Shown here in pieces: positions 1-9,211 of a DNA stretch of 64,000 nt. This DNA comes from Mesostigma viride (taxonomy: Eukaryota; Streptophyta; Mesostigmatophyceae; Mesostigmatales; Mesostigmataceae), in the NCBI GenBank assembly GCA_009746045.1, contig RPFO01000213.1, positions 11,811,553 through 11,875,552 on the forward strand. The letters are read 5' to 3'. The position numbers and the translations under genes are program-made. Within the stretch, counting starts at the first letter, position 1. Each line of letters starts with the position of its first letter. The notes under the pieces were generated by a model. It saw only the letters and a program-made list of their open reading frames with translations, was not told the origin of the DNA and ran no database searches.

Positions 1-86
1 GGTAAGCACCATTGCTGCGATCGCTCTCCCACCATTTACGAGGAAATACCCGCAAATGGGAAACCACTGAAAAGGTCTGGTAATAC
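1..86 (-). mobile_element. Fragment of Penelope-like element pseudo-LTR
   Basis: These bases match, almost without change, 9471-9545 and 14021-14095, which are internal parts of the two long direct repeats of the Penelope-like element further right. The window therefore opens inside a third copy of that repeat. Strand is given to match the element's coding strand. Similarity stops near base 86, where the sequence passes to LINE-A material. Confidence 0.75.
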
Positions 87-107
87 ATTATGTGTTCATT
101 GAGAATT

Positions 108-640
108 CATGATAAATTACGGAGCTTGGCATGCAAGATAAGGAAAACCCCGAAAAGAAGAAGAACCCTATAAAGAAAATAATAGTAAATATCTGACACG
201 GTCATGCAAGGATCACGCCAGCTGCACAAGGTACAACTAACTACATTACAAAACTACGACACGCAGCAACCTCGCTGCCGGCCAACCAGGCCTGGGAGGG
301 ATCTAGACCGCATGGGTCGCGACAAAGTCGGCCCGGATGCGGCGGAATAACACATCAGCCACGGGGCGAGTGACAGGCGCTGACAGGCGCTGCCGCAAAT
401 ACGAGGGCCACGTGCGGGCAGACCACGGGGCGGTCTGACCCTCGAGGTCGAGGCGGTCTTCACGGCGCTGGCAGCACTCGTGAACAAACTCCGCCGTCTT
501 GGGGCCCATGGCCCCGAACTCCTTAAGGACAAAGGGGATGCATGCACCGGTGGGGCCCCACATTGCCGTAGGAGGCAATTACTTGTCGCGCTCAGCCACA
601 GCGCGGCAGCAGCGCCGGCATCCACAGCGCGCCGCCCGGA
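108..640 (-). pseudogene. LINE-A, truncated 3' end (C-terminal pol fragment plus 3' tail)
   Basis: On the minus strand 578-303 encodes a 91-codon piece that aligns with the last ~90 residues of the LINE-A protein ending at 4158. Shared blocks are EFGAMGP, REDRLDLEG, APWSARTW and RQRLS. Weaker similarity continues to about 640 but in another frame, so there is at least one frameshift. After the stop at 303 comes a 3' tail (302-108). This tail is repeated, in reverse complement, at 850-1035 directly upstream of the full LINE-A copy. The piece is 5'-truncated and cannot encode a working protein. Confidence 0.8.
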
Positions 641-849
641 GGATGTGGCAATCCCGGAGAGCGTCCTACCCTTATAATGTGCACAAGCAGCTAGGACGTA
701 GGATGGCTGTACAAATGGTCCTTTGTGTCAACTGGGCCCTGGACGGTACGGGACAGTACCTTGTAATCTATGTGTAATCTGACTGATGTCAGTTAGTATC
801 TTTCTCAAGTTAGGGGTGTAATGCATATAGAGAGAGAGCTGCATGGTGG
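641..849. other. Spacer between two inverted LINE-A copies, nothing recognised
   Basis: About 200 bases separate the truncated minus-strand LINE-A copy from the plus-strand leader. They include a short GA run near 830. I see no gene or known repeat. Confidence 0.4.
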
Positions 850-1035
850 GCCGGCATGCATGTTGCTGCGTGTCGTAGTTTTGTGAGGTAGTTAGTTGTA
901 CCTTGTGCAGCTGGCGTGATCGATCCTTGGATGTCCATGTCAGATCACTGTTAATTTCTTCAGGGTTCTTCTTCTTTTCGGGGTTTTCCTTATGTTGCAT
1001 GCCCGAATCTCACCTCCGTAATTTTTCGTTCTCGG
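850..1035 (+). repeat. LINE-A leader, inverted copy of the 3' tail at 108-302
   Basis: Reads as the reverse complement of 108-290 with scattered changes. Landmarks are GTTGCTGCGTGTCGTAG, the GGTTCTTCTTCTTTTCGGGG block and CTCCGTAATTT. In element orientation this sequence lies 3' of the truncated copy but 5' of the long copy. That is what a tandem head-to-tail arrangement, or a shared terminal repeat, would give. Confidence 0.75.
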
Positions 1036-2033
1036 TGCACCCCGATCTCGGCGCGGCGGATCTGCAGGCCATGAGCTGTTACCGGTGCCCGGAAGCTCAC
1101 TGCCAGCGGGTGTACTCCATTCACGGGCGCGCTCAGCACGCGCGCGCCTGTGTTGCTCAACGGCCCCTCAACCGGCCAGCAGTCCCGGCCCCCTCCCCCC
1201 CTCCCGCCTCGGCTCCCACCGGCTCCCAGCCCCCGCCGCCCGACTACTCGGCCAGTTGGCGTTGGCTTGACACGGTTCCCTGGGATGCATGCGCCATCAA
1301 CCCGACGTCTACCCTGACCGCCCTCCCCCACCGCGCGCGTAGCCTTTTCGCGCAATGTGCAATCGTTTCTCTCCGGCGCATGCACGCCACTCCGGACGAC
1401 CCGCTGGGCTTTAAACTGCACATGGTGACCCCCCGCCTGCTACTCACCCCTCTCGGGCGTGGTGTGCGCGGCCTCCAGGGTGCGGTTATTGCCCGTTGCC
1501 GACGCTTTCTGCAGGGGGACTGGGAGGGGCTGTTTGGCGTGCCGCCCCCGCGCACGGCCCGGCTGTCGGGGGAGGTCAACTTCGAGCGGGTGGCCGCCGA
1601 CGTCATCCGCCTCGTCCGCGAGGGGCAGCTCAGCCGGGCCATGACCCGCTTGGAAATGGCCAAGCTGGCCCCCGCCAATGCGGCTACCCTGGCGGCCTTG
1701 GAGGCTCTTCACCCTGCGGAGCCCGGATTCCAGCTGCCCGTGCCGGACCCCCTGCCGGCCCCCCTCCGGCTGGACCGCGACTGCTTCCTGGAGGTGATGC
1801 GTGCGGTCCCGCGGGCTTCCTCTACCGGGCCGTCGGGCTGGCGCTACGAGCACTTGGAGGTCCTGGTGGGGCATGGGGGCGAGGACATTCTCTTTGACAC
1901 CCTCATTGACCTGGCGGCTGGTCGCGTTCCTCCCGCTGCGCGCGAGTGGTTAGCGGGCGCTCGCCTCCTCGCTCTGCTCAAGGGTGTCTTGCCCCCCCCC
2001 GAGGGCAAGGCGGCGCCCGATCGCCTGCGGTGA
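903..2033 (+). CDS. LINE-A pol, N-terminal part: zinc finger and start of reverse transcriptase
   Basis: 376 codons. The likely biological start is the ATG at 1071 (MSCYRC...) or 1001, because the first residues lie in the leader repeat. Near the N terminus is a C-x4-C-x11-H-x3-C zinc finger, followed by a Pro/Ala/Ser-rich linker. From about residue 110 there is the domain that precedes RT in such LINEs, ending with FLYR-type fingers sequence (STGPSGWRYEHL). The frame ends at a TGA just after a run of nine C at 1992-2000. The protein continues in the next frame, so this is the front half of one pol protein rather than a separate ORF1. Confidence 0.75.
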   Translation: MCSWRDRSLDVHVRSLLISSGFFFFSGFSLCCMPESHLRNFSFSVHPDLGAADLQAMSCYRCPEAHCQRVYSIHGRAQHARACVAQRPLNRPAVPAPSPPPASAPTGSQPPPPDYSASWRWLDTVPWDACAINPTSTLTALPHRARSLFAQCAIVSLRRMHATPDDPLGFKLHMVTPRLLLTPLGRGVRGLQGAVIARCRRFLQGDWEGLFGVPPPRTARLSGEVNFERVAADVIRLVREGQLSRAMTRLEMAKLAPANAATLAALEALHPAEPGFQLPVPDPLPAPLRLDRDCFLEVMRAVPRASSTGPSGWRYEHLEVLVGHGGEDILFDTLIDLAAGRVPPAAREWLAGARLLALLKGVLPPPEGKAAPDRLR

Positions 2034-4158
2034 GGTGCTCCGCAAGCTCGTGGGCAAAGTGATCTGCCGCCAAAAGGCGCCCGAGCTCCGTGCCTTTTTC
2101 TGCCCGCCCCTCGCAGCGGGTGAGCCCTCGGTGGCGGCCCAGCTGGGGGTGACGACTCCAGGCGGGGCGGATATCCTCATCCATTCGGTGCAGGCCTACC
2201 TCGAGGCCCACCCCACCCACGCTGTCGTCAAGGTCGACTGCCACAACGCGTTCAACAGTCTGTCCCGCGCCAGCATGTTTGCGGCCGTCATGGAGTCCTT
2301 CGAGGACTTGTACGCTTGGACAGCCGTGTGCTACGGCCAGCCCGGCCAACTGGTTCACATCATGGAGGACGGCACTTGCGGCGGCCTGCTGTCGCGGTCG
2401 GGCACCCAGCAAGGGGACCCCCTGGGACCCCTGTACTTTGCCGCCCCCCTCCAGGGTTGCCTCCCAGCGGTCCATGCTGCCCACCCGGCGGTCGCTATTC
2501 AGGCCTACTTGGATGATATCTACCTTCTGGGCCCTGTGCCGGACACCACCGCGGCTCTGCTGGCACTGCAGACCGCGGTGGCCGACATCAACCTCCAGTT
2601 GACCCTGGCCAAGTGCGCGGTGTACTCGCCCCAAGGTGATTGCTCCGGCTTTCCGCCCCAGCTCTTGGGCCGGGACGAGCGCCTCCATGGGTTGGATGTC
2701 CTCGGCGTTCCGGTTGGCGACCCCGCGTTTGTCATCGATGCTCTGCGGGCCGCCCTCGAGGCACGCACTGAGGTACTGCCCTTGATTGCGCGCCTTCATG
2801 ATTCGCAGACCAAGGGTCTGCTTCTGTGGTTTTGCGCTCACCCTCGCGTCGTTCACTGGCTCCGGGGCGCTCTTCCGGCTCAGGTCCGGCTGGCCGCTGA
2901 GGGCCACGACGAACGCATCCAGTCGGCCTTGGCGCAGCTGGTCCCGGGCCCCGACCTCCCGCCACATGCTATTCGCATTGCCTCCCTGCCTGCACGGATG
3001 GGTGGCTGCGGTCTGACTCGTGCCGCCCGGCTGGCCCCAGCAGCATTTTTGGGCTCCGTCGCTCAGTCGTGGGCGGAAAGCTGCCGGCTCCTGCCCCTTT
3101 TGGCAACGGCAGCGCCTGACCTCCTGGACCCCAGCAGCCCTTTGCCCTTCGTCACCGCCATCCAGGAGGCCTATGCTGAGATCCAGCAGGCCTGTTCTCC
3201 CGTCCGTGCCGCTCAGGCGGTACAGCGCCACCTCCCTCGCGGCACTCCCTCGGTCGCCTCCGTTCAATCTCCCGCCGCATTCCCTGCTCGCGTCATCGAT
3301 AAACACCAGAAAACCTACGCGGGTATTCTGCACACGGCTGATTGGATTGCTCTTTTCGCGGACCTCAACGCCCAGGGACGTGCGTGGCTGTTCTCGCTTT
3401 CCTTGCGGAGTGTGGGCTCGGCGTACCTTCGTGCTCTTCCCATGGCCCCCCCATTCGCCTTGGCTCCCAGCCACTACTCGGTGGCGCTCCGGCACCAGCT
3501 ATTTGCCCCGCAGCCTCTTGTTCCGGCCGGGCGGCCTTGTGGTAGCTGTGGGCAGCCGCTGGATCCCACGGGGACTCACTACCTTGCCTGCATGGGGGGC
3601 CAACAGAATCAGAATTGGTATTTGTATTTGCACACTGTCCTCCTGACGGTGGTGCTCGCCATGATTCGGTCGGTTTTCCCCCACGCGAACATCCGGTCCG
3701 AGGATGCGGATGGCGCTGCCTTCTATTCCCCCAACCACCGGCCTGACATCGTGGTGCTGGACTTTGAGGGGGGTGGCCGGCATCTGCTTATTGACGTTTC
3801 GGTGGCGCGGCCCTTGGCTCTTAGCCACGTGGCTGGGGCCTCCCTCACGGCAGGTTACACGGCGGACCGGGCGGAGCGGGCCAAGCTCCTGGCCTACGGC
3901 GACGTCGGGCACCATCGTGTGGTGCCCTTTGTCCTGGAGGAGTTTGGGGCCATGGGGCCCCTGACCTCCGCCTTCTTCAAGGAGTGTTGCCGGCTCCGGG
4001 AGGACCGGCTGGACCTGGAGGGCCACCGGGCCCCATGGTCGGCGCGGACCTGGACGTCATATTGGCGTCAGCGCTTGTCGGTGGCGCTGACTCGGGCCAT
4101 GGCTGACATCATGCTCCGCCGTACGCGGGCTGATTTCGCGGTGCAGCAGGGCTATTAG
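1984..4158 (+). CDS. LINE-A pol, C-terminal part: reverse transcriptase, CCHC knuckle, restriction-like endonuclease
   Basis: 724 codons from a GTG; the true beginning is the frame at 903-2033. RPIACGEVLRKL is the conserved RT entry. Motif A is VKVDCHNAFN (about 2226-2255), motif B is SGTQQGDPLGPL (about 2398-2433) and motif C is AYLDDIYLLG with intact YLDD (about 2503-2532). Thumb and linker sequence follows, then a C-x2-C-x8-H-x3-C knuckle (CGSCGQPLDPTGTHYLAC, about 3538-3591). Next is a nuclease-like block with RPDIVVLDFEG and LLIDVSVARP (about 3741-3815), resembling the PD...D core of restriction-like endonucleases. All catalytic RT residues are present, so the protein would be intact apart from the one-base frameshift. 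Confidence 0.82.
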   Translation: MSCPPPRARRRPIACGEVLRKLVGKVICRQKAPELRAFFCPPLAAGEPSVAAQLGVTTPGGADILIHSVQAYLEAHPTHAVVKVDCHNAFNSLSRASMFAAVMESFEDLYAWTAVCYGQPGQLVHIMEDGTCGGLLSRSGTQQGDPLGPLYFAAPLQGCLPAVHAAHPAVAIQAYLDDIYLLGPVPDTTAALLALQTAVADINLQLTLAKCAVYSPQGDCSGFPPQLLGRDERLHGLDVLGVPVGDPAFVIDALRAALEARTEVLPLIARLHDSQTKGLLLWFCAHPRVVHWLRGALPAQVRLAAEGHDERIQSALAQLVPGPDLPPHAIRIASLPARMGGCGLTRAARLAPAAFLGSVAQSWAESCRLLPLLATAAPDLLDPSSPLPFVTAIQEAYAEIQQACSPVRAAQAVQRHLPRGTPSVASVQSPAAFPARVIDKHQKTYAGILHTADWIALFADLNAQGRAWLFSLSLRSVGSAYLRALPMAPPFALAPSHYSVALRHQLFAPQPLVPAGRPCGSCGQPLDPTGTHYLACMGGQQNQNWYLYLHTVLLTVVLAMIRSVFPHANIRSEDADGAAFYSPNHRPDIVVLDFEGGGRHLLIDVSVARPLALSHVAGASLTAGYTADRAERAKLLAYGDVGHHRVVPFVLEEFGAMGPLTSAFFKECCRLREDRLDLEGHRAPWSARTWTSYWRQRLSVALTRAMADIMLRRTRADFAVQQGY

Positions 4159-4413
4159 GTTCCTCCCGTTAGGCGTTTCCATTGGTCTTATCGTCGTATA
4201 GAGCTTTGACATGGCTCTGTATATAGGTTTATAGCTGGGCGTTTGCTTTGGTTTGAGTGATTTCACTGTGCTGTAAGTAATTATATTTTTAATATATATA
4301 TAGAGAACCTTACCGGTTCGTCTGTGTTCTGATTGGCTGTGAGACCTGTAGGATTGCGTTAGACTCCTCTGTGTCGGCGGGGACATAAGCTTTGCCTTGT
4401 TTGTCACTGTCAC
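4159..4413. other. LINE-A 3' tail and AT repeat
   Basis: Non-coding sequence after the LINE-A stop, with an AT-rich (TA)n stretch at about 4280-4305 that probably marks the element's end. Nothing else is recognised. Confidence 0.5.
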
Positions 4414-5160
4414 TTGTTACTGGCACTCGAAGGACCTGGGCGAGCACTGCAAGCGAACGCACTTCAAGGTCTTGGTCCTCACGGTGCTCACCTATGGCGC
4501 CGAGGCATGGACGCTCACGGACACGCTGGCCACACGGCTGAACGGCATGGTAACCAGGATGCTCCGCCAGGCCCTGCATGAGCGTAGGGTTTTCCAAGCA
4601 TAGGTCTTTAGGATCTTTGTACCAGGGTATGCCTCGCATTTCGGACGAGATTAGACAGCGTAGGATAGCATTTTTAGGACATCTTGCTCGCACCAGTCAG
4701 GTAGACACCGACCTCGGTCTGGCCGGCCCCCAGCGGCTTGGCCAGCCAGGGCGGCATATCCTGACCTGGCCTGGCCCCAAGGACATTCCTAGAAAGATGG
4801 GTAAACATGCCATGACCTATCCACAGCAGTTGCTGGCCGACCTAGTGGTCCCAGCCCCGTTTGAACATCGCATTCACTCCCTCTCTCTTGCTTGGAGTGC
4901 TATGCAGGACACTGAGAGGAGGTGGAAGACGACTGTCCGTGGACACGCTCACACGCCAGCGCCCCTGTGGGCAAGCCCCCCCCCCCCCAAGAGGAAGGGG
5001 CGCTTTGCTGAGTAGTGGAGTAGTTGGGGTTTTCTAGATTAGATTAACTTAGAGTTAGATTAGTTCGGTTTCGCGGCTTCGCCCACCTCCATCCATCCAG
5101 CAAGGGAATAGTGTGCTACATAATCTCCCAACAGAGTCATGTTATAATTTAATGCGCCCC
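4414..5160 (+). pseudogene. LINE-B, 5'-truncated 3' end
   Basis: Two overlapping frames (4397-4603 and 4578-5015) give the C-terminal part of a LINE pol: FKVLVLTVLTYGAEAW, then RQRRIAFLGHLART, HILTWPGPK and a basic end PPKRKGRFAE. The same region is found at about 7090-7690. A frameshift lies near 4590. The tail carries the block CTCCCAACAGAGTCATG (about 5124-5140) followed by TATAATTTAAT, as in the other LINE-B copy. Homology starts abruptly near 4414, as expected for incomplete reverse transcription. Confidence 0.8.
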
Positions 5161-6024
5161 CTGCCACCCCAGCAACCTCAGTCTAGGGAATGTATAACAC
5201 TAGTGTAGATTAGTCGATCAGGCCTAACACGTGGCCTATGCGCATGTGCGCCCATAATGGCCCTCCCCATGGATGATGCCTTGATAATTTAGCCAAGCTA
5301 GCTATGCCTGTTATGGGACCCCCCATGGATCCTGCAATAAGAATTTAGCCAAGCTCTGCCTATGCAGAGAATCACTCTCTGATGAGAAGCCATGCCCTAG
5401 CTTTCGTATAGCCATGATGATCTTCCACCCCATGCCGGACCCCTAGCTCTGATGAAACATGGTGGTGCAGGTGCACTTGGTGCACCTAGAGCAGATGTAG
5501 TTTACATCCTACCCTTGCAGAAAGTAGCCCAGAATGTATTAAAAGCCATATATGCCCCTTCTCAGGGCCGGATATGTGCTACATGTACTCCCAACGGAGT
5601 TATGTTCCTAATTAATTAAATGAATAACTAATTAAATTAATTGCTTGTCACCATAGCCATCAAGTGGATACCCCCAATAATGTGAAGTCATTTCTAATAA
5701 CCGGGCATCCTCACTTGAGGCCCTGTTATTGGGCAGCCATATCCGATAGACAGGAAGTCTTGCTTGTGTCTGTATGAACAAGCAGAGAGACGCCCGACTG
5801 AAAGGGGACCACCGCTCTCACTCTACTGCGTACGTACCGTCTCGTGGAAAGGCCTCTACTGAGACGGGAAACGACCACCCCCCACGATTCCTGGAGAGTG
5901 CTAGGAATCTCCCCTGTCTCTTTGGGTTTGATAAGTCCGTTCTGTCTTCATAATGACAGGAGGTAAAAGATCTGTGCATTTAGTGGAGCAGTCTGAGGCC
6001 ACCATTTCATTCTGTTACAATCTG
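5161..6024. other. Gene-free stretch with one LINE-B-like tail
   Basis: No coding potential seen. A third LINE-B-type tail (TATGTGCTACATGTACTCCC, then TAATTAATT runs) sits at about 5574-5640. The phrase AATTTAGCCAAGCT occurs twice (about 5287 and 5343). The rest is unremarkable. Confidence 0.5.
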
Positions 6025-6093
6025 TGCGTGCGAGGTGCCCGCGGCTAGGCCCAGGCGTCTGTGCCTAATAATATGGGAAGCATATGGTAAATC
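6025..6093 (-). mobile_element. LINE-C antisense fragment, left half (split by LINE-B)
   Basis: Matches 15285-15345 in the same orientation; the block CTGTGCCTAATAAT is shared. It continues at 7865, beyond the inserted LINE-B. The last 12 bases (6082-6093, ATATGGTAAATC) are repeated at 7853-7864 and form the target duplication of that insertion. Confidence 0.75.
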
Positions 6094-7852
6094 CTCCGCC
6101 TGTTGAGTGGCAGCTTGGCGGCCATGGGCCGAGTCATGCTGTACAAGAAGGGCTCTGCTGCTGACCCTGGTAACTATCGGGGTGTCTGCCTCCAGAGCGC
6201 CGCGCTCAGCGCGGCGCTCGATCGAAAGGAAGGTCTTCATGCGCATGATGCTGCACAGGCTCTGCGCCGCGCTTGACCCACTCCTGGGTGAGTCTCAGAT
6301 GGGTTTCCGTCGTGGTCGTAACACTGTCATGGCTGTATTTGTCGCGCGCGCCGGTTGATGGCGGGAGGTGCGTCGCCTTTGCCCTGATGGCACCTGTGCC
6401 GCTGCCGTCTTCATTTTTGTCGACTATGTCAAGGCCTTTGACACGGTCCTCTGGGAGGCTCTTTGGGCCATCCTAGCTCTGGATCGGGTACCGCCAGCGT
6501 TTATTGCTGCCATTCGTCGACTGTATGAGGGCTCACAGGCAGTAGTGCGGACTGCGGAAGGCACCACCCCACCATTCCCCCTTCACCACAGGGTGTGGCA
6601 AGGTTGTGTCCTGTCCCCATATCTGTTCATTAAATTATTGTTGTGGATCACGTCATGCGCCGGGCACGTGCACGCTTTACTGCTCTTAACCAACGGACTC
6701 GATCAGTACAAATTAAGGGGTCCGAGCCCGGCTTGGACATTCTTAACGAGCGCGAGCACGGCGGGGGCGGCACTGGCTACCGCCTGGCCGACCTGATTTA
6801 TGCGAATGACACCATCCTCATCGCGCACCCCGAGCACATTCAGACCTGGCTGGACTGTCTGGGCTTGGAGGCGAGGGCGGTGGGGTTAGAGATTATTAGT
6901 GGCAAAACTGAGGCGATGGTGATTGGGGCCTCCAGTCGCCCGCCTCTGCCGCGCCGGCCTGCTCGACGGGACGGAGGTCCCGTTCCGTGATCGCTTCAAA
7001 CTGTAAGGGAGCATGCTCCCCGACACCCGGCCGACGATGTGAACATCCGCATCGGCCTGGCCTGGGCCCGGCTCCGTTCGCTCAACACCTACTGGCGCTC
7101 AAAGGGCCTGGGCTAGCACCGTAAGCGCATGCTCTTCAAGGTCCTCGTCCTCACAGTGCTTACCTATGGCGCCGAGGCATGGACACTCACGGACACACTG
7201 GCGGCTAAGCTAGACGGCACGGTTTACAGGATGCTCCGACAGGTCCTGAATGTAGGGTTTTAATTCCAAGCATAGGCCATTAGAGTCTTTGTATCAGGGT
7301 ATGCCTCGCATTTCGTCGACGAGATTAGGCAGCGTAGGATAGCATTTGTAGGACATCTTGCTCGCACCAGTCAGGTCGACATCGCTCTTGGTCTGGCCGC
7401 CGGCCCCAGGCCGGCGGCTAAGTTGGCCAACCAGGGCGGCACATCGTGACCTGGCCTGGCCCCAAGGACATTCCTAGAAAGCTAAGTATAAGCCTGCCAT
7501 GAACTACATCCAGATGTCGCTGGCCGACCTAGTGGTCCCAGCTCAATCAGTTTGAACACCGCATTCACTCGATCCCTCTCTCTTCTTTGGACTGCCATGC
7601 AGAAGAAGAAGCGGTGGCAGAAGATTGTCCAGGCTCACACGCCAGCCCCTGTGGGCAAGCCCCCTCCCCCCAAGCGGAAAGGGCGTTTTGCTGAATAGTG
7701 TAGTTAGGATTTTTCTAGACTAGATAGCTTAGTTAGGTTCGTTCCATTATGCGGCTTCGCCCGGGCCCCCTCCATCCATCCATCCAGCAAGGAATATGTG
7801 CTACATGAACTCCCAACAGAGACATGGTATAATTTAATTTAATCTTAATTTA
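6094..7852 (+). mobile_element. LINE-B, 5'-truncated copy with 12-bp target duplication
   Basis: A 1.76-kb insertion flanked by the direct repeat ATATGGTAAATC (6082-6093 and 7853-7864). It starts inside the reverse transcriptase and ends with the LINE-B tail (ACTCCCAACAGAG, about 7809) and a TTTAAT-type simple tail, so there is no poly(A). The internal similarity to 4414-5160 covers about 7090-7850. Confidence 0.85.
6136..7700 (+). pseudogene. LINE-B reverse transcriptase, degenerate
   Basis: Pieces in several frames give a LINE RT: LYKKGSAADPGNYRGVCLQS (RT motif 1, about 6139), GFRRGRNT, motif A as VDYVKAFDTVLW (about 6420), motif B as RVWQGCVLSPYLF (usually VRQG) and motif C as YANDTILIA (usually YADD, about 6799). 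Then come FKVLVLTVLTYGAEAW (about 7137) and a basic C terminus. The Asp-to-Asn change in motif C removes a metal-binding aspartate. Together with at least three frameshifts this makes the copy inactive. The organisation fits a Jockey/RTE/I-like LINE; clade not assigned. Confidence 0.85.
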
Positions 7853-7864
7853 ATATGGTAAATC

Positions 7865-8110
7865 AGCATACAAATCCTCATGGCTAATGTGCAGGCTAAA
7901 TGGTATATTAAGCACACTACGTAGCATCTTGGTGACCGCGCCGTCGAGTTGCTGCTCCAGCTCCTGCGTCAGCGTCCAGGTCTCGGCTCAGGTCAGGTCA
8001 GGTCAGGGTCGTCAGAATGACGACTTTGAAGAGGTCGCGTTTGACAGTCCGGGGCATGCAGGGCGGGCTTACTCCACCAGCAACAGTGCTCGTCGTGGAC
8101 GTACGTGTTA
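7865..8110 (-). mobile_element. LINE-C antisense fragment, right half
   Basis: Continues the fragment at 6025-6093 after the LINE-B insertion. It matches 15346-15565 in the same orientation; shared blocks are TTGCTGCTCCAGCTCCTGCG-type sequence and CGACTTTGAAGAGGTC. Antisense it encodes the LINE pol segment before TYGA(E/K). Confidence 0.7.
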
Positions 8111-8682
8111 CATGTCAATATTAGCTAGATCCGGAATGTCTTGATGTCTGTAGAGAACATCCCGCTCCAGGGATGAGTTCCATTCATGAAGTCGACCAGC
8201 AATTGGTCATAGTGATCAATTATGAATCATGGTTGTAGATCTTTCAGTCATGCAGCCGGCATCCCAGCCGATCGATGTTTAATTGGACTTGCAGGTGATT
8301 CACCTGAGTCGCAGGCTGGCCAGTCATCGAGACCGAGTCGTTCGGCAATCGTCGGTTGTATTAAACTGAGATACATCATCGGCATCGAGAACCTGTAGAG
8401 AGGCCTTCTAACCTCTCTCCAGCCGACCGGGCGCTTCCGGTGGGGCGGGGGTTCTGGCGCGCATTCTCGAGAGGGCATGGCGCCACCTAGCTTCTCCTAC
8501 TTCTGCTGCTGATCGGCATCTGCTATGGACACACCTCGGGGCAATCAGCTGCCTCTTGGACCACTGAAGAGCACAGGTGCGCAAAGGTTAGGAGTAGGGT
8601 TATGGGAGTGCCATTTCCTTTGCCCAGCTCCTCGACATCGACTAGCGCCTCAAGGACAACGCCATATCGCCGTTGAGTGCCT
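8111..8682. other. Gene-free stretch, probably decayed retroelement
   Basis: No gene recognised. The last ~100 bases, just before 8683, show weak similarity to LINE-C pol. The remainder holds nothing I can name. Confidence 0.35.
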
Positions 8683-9207
8683 GCAACATGGACATGTGCT
8701 ACGTACCCTAGACGGGATGGGCCTTCACCCGGACAGCCTCCTCAGTCTGTCTGTAATACTAAGTACTATGGAGGCGTTTGGCTCGCAAGTAGTGATGAAG
8801 GAGACCACCCCCAAGTCAGTCCACGGGGGCTCCGCGTGTGACCCAGTTTGGCATTCATAGTGATTCGGGCCGTGGTGCCCACACTGAACCCTGTCACTAG
8901 GAATTAGATAGCTAGCATCATCCATTCCATCCCATGTTCACTTGCCCACGCTCCTTGCTATGACATGCTCACATGGGTCTTATTGCACCCACAGTTTGCC
9001 GGATCGTTAGCCTGTCCTTTTAGCTAGCCGCGCCCGATTGCAGCTGTGGCATGCCTTTGGCATGAAGGAGACTGGGGGTCTCTGCCCTTTCTCCTGTAGT
9101 GCACACACAGGGATTAAAAGCACTTCGGTGCTCCGTGACTCCCCAACGGGAGCACGAGTTTAATTAATTAATTAATTAATTAATCCCATGTTCCCCTCCC
9201 ACTGAGG
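8683..9207 (+). mobile_element. LINE-C 3' end (left arm of a large inverted repeat)
   Basis: Reverse complement of 14468-15160 with gaps. It contains the end of a LINE pol frame (VVMKETTPKS...VWHS, stop near 8860). It also has the 3' region GGCATGCCTTTGGCATGAAG, AAGCACTTCGGTGCTCC, GTGACTCCCCAACGGGAGCA, and a TTAA-type simple tail at about 9160-9185. A fragment of a minisequence (CCCCTCCCACTGAGGACTTA) ends it, directly against the Penelope pseudo-LTR. Confidence 0.75.
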
Positions 9208-9211
9208 ACTT

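Larger units (their letters stand above)
855..4300 (+). mobile_element. LINE-A: non-LTR retrotransposon with zinc fingers and restriction-like endonuclease
   Basis: This is a nearly complete element: leader, one long open frame broken by a single frameshift near 1992-2000, a stop at 4156-4158, and a short 3' tail running into an AT repeat near 4290. The frame encodes, in order, an N-terminal C2HC-type zinc finger, a reverse transcriptase, a CCHC-type knuckle and a C-terminal PD-(D/E)XK-like nuclease. That order is the known plan of early-branching, often site-specific LINEs (R2/NeSL/HERO-like clades) rather than APE-type LINEs. The precise clade is not assigned. I found no target duplication. 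Confidence 0.8.

Noticed and set aside
1978-3495. 505-codon minus-strand ORF opposite LINE-A
   Set aside because: Antisense shadow of a GC-rich coding strand; no recognisable domain, while the plus strand carries clear RT motifs.
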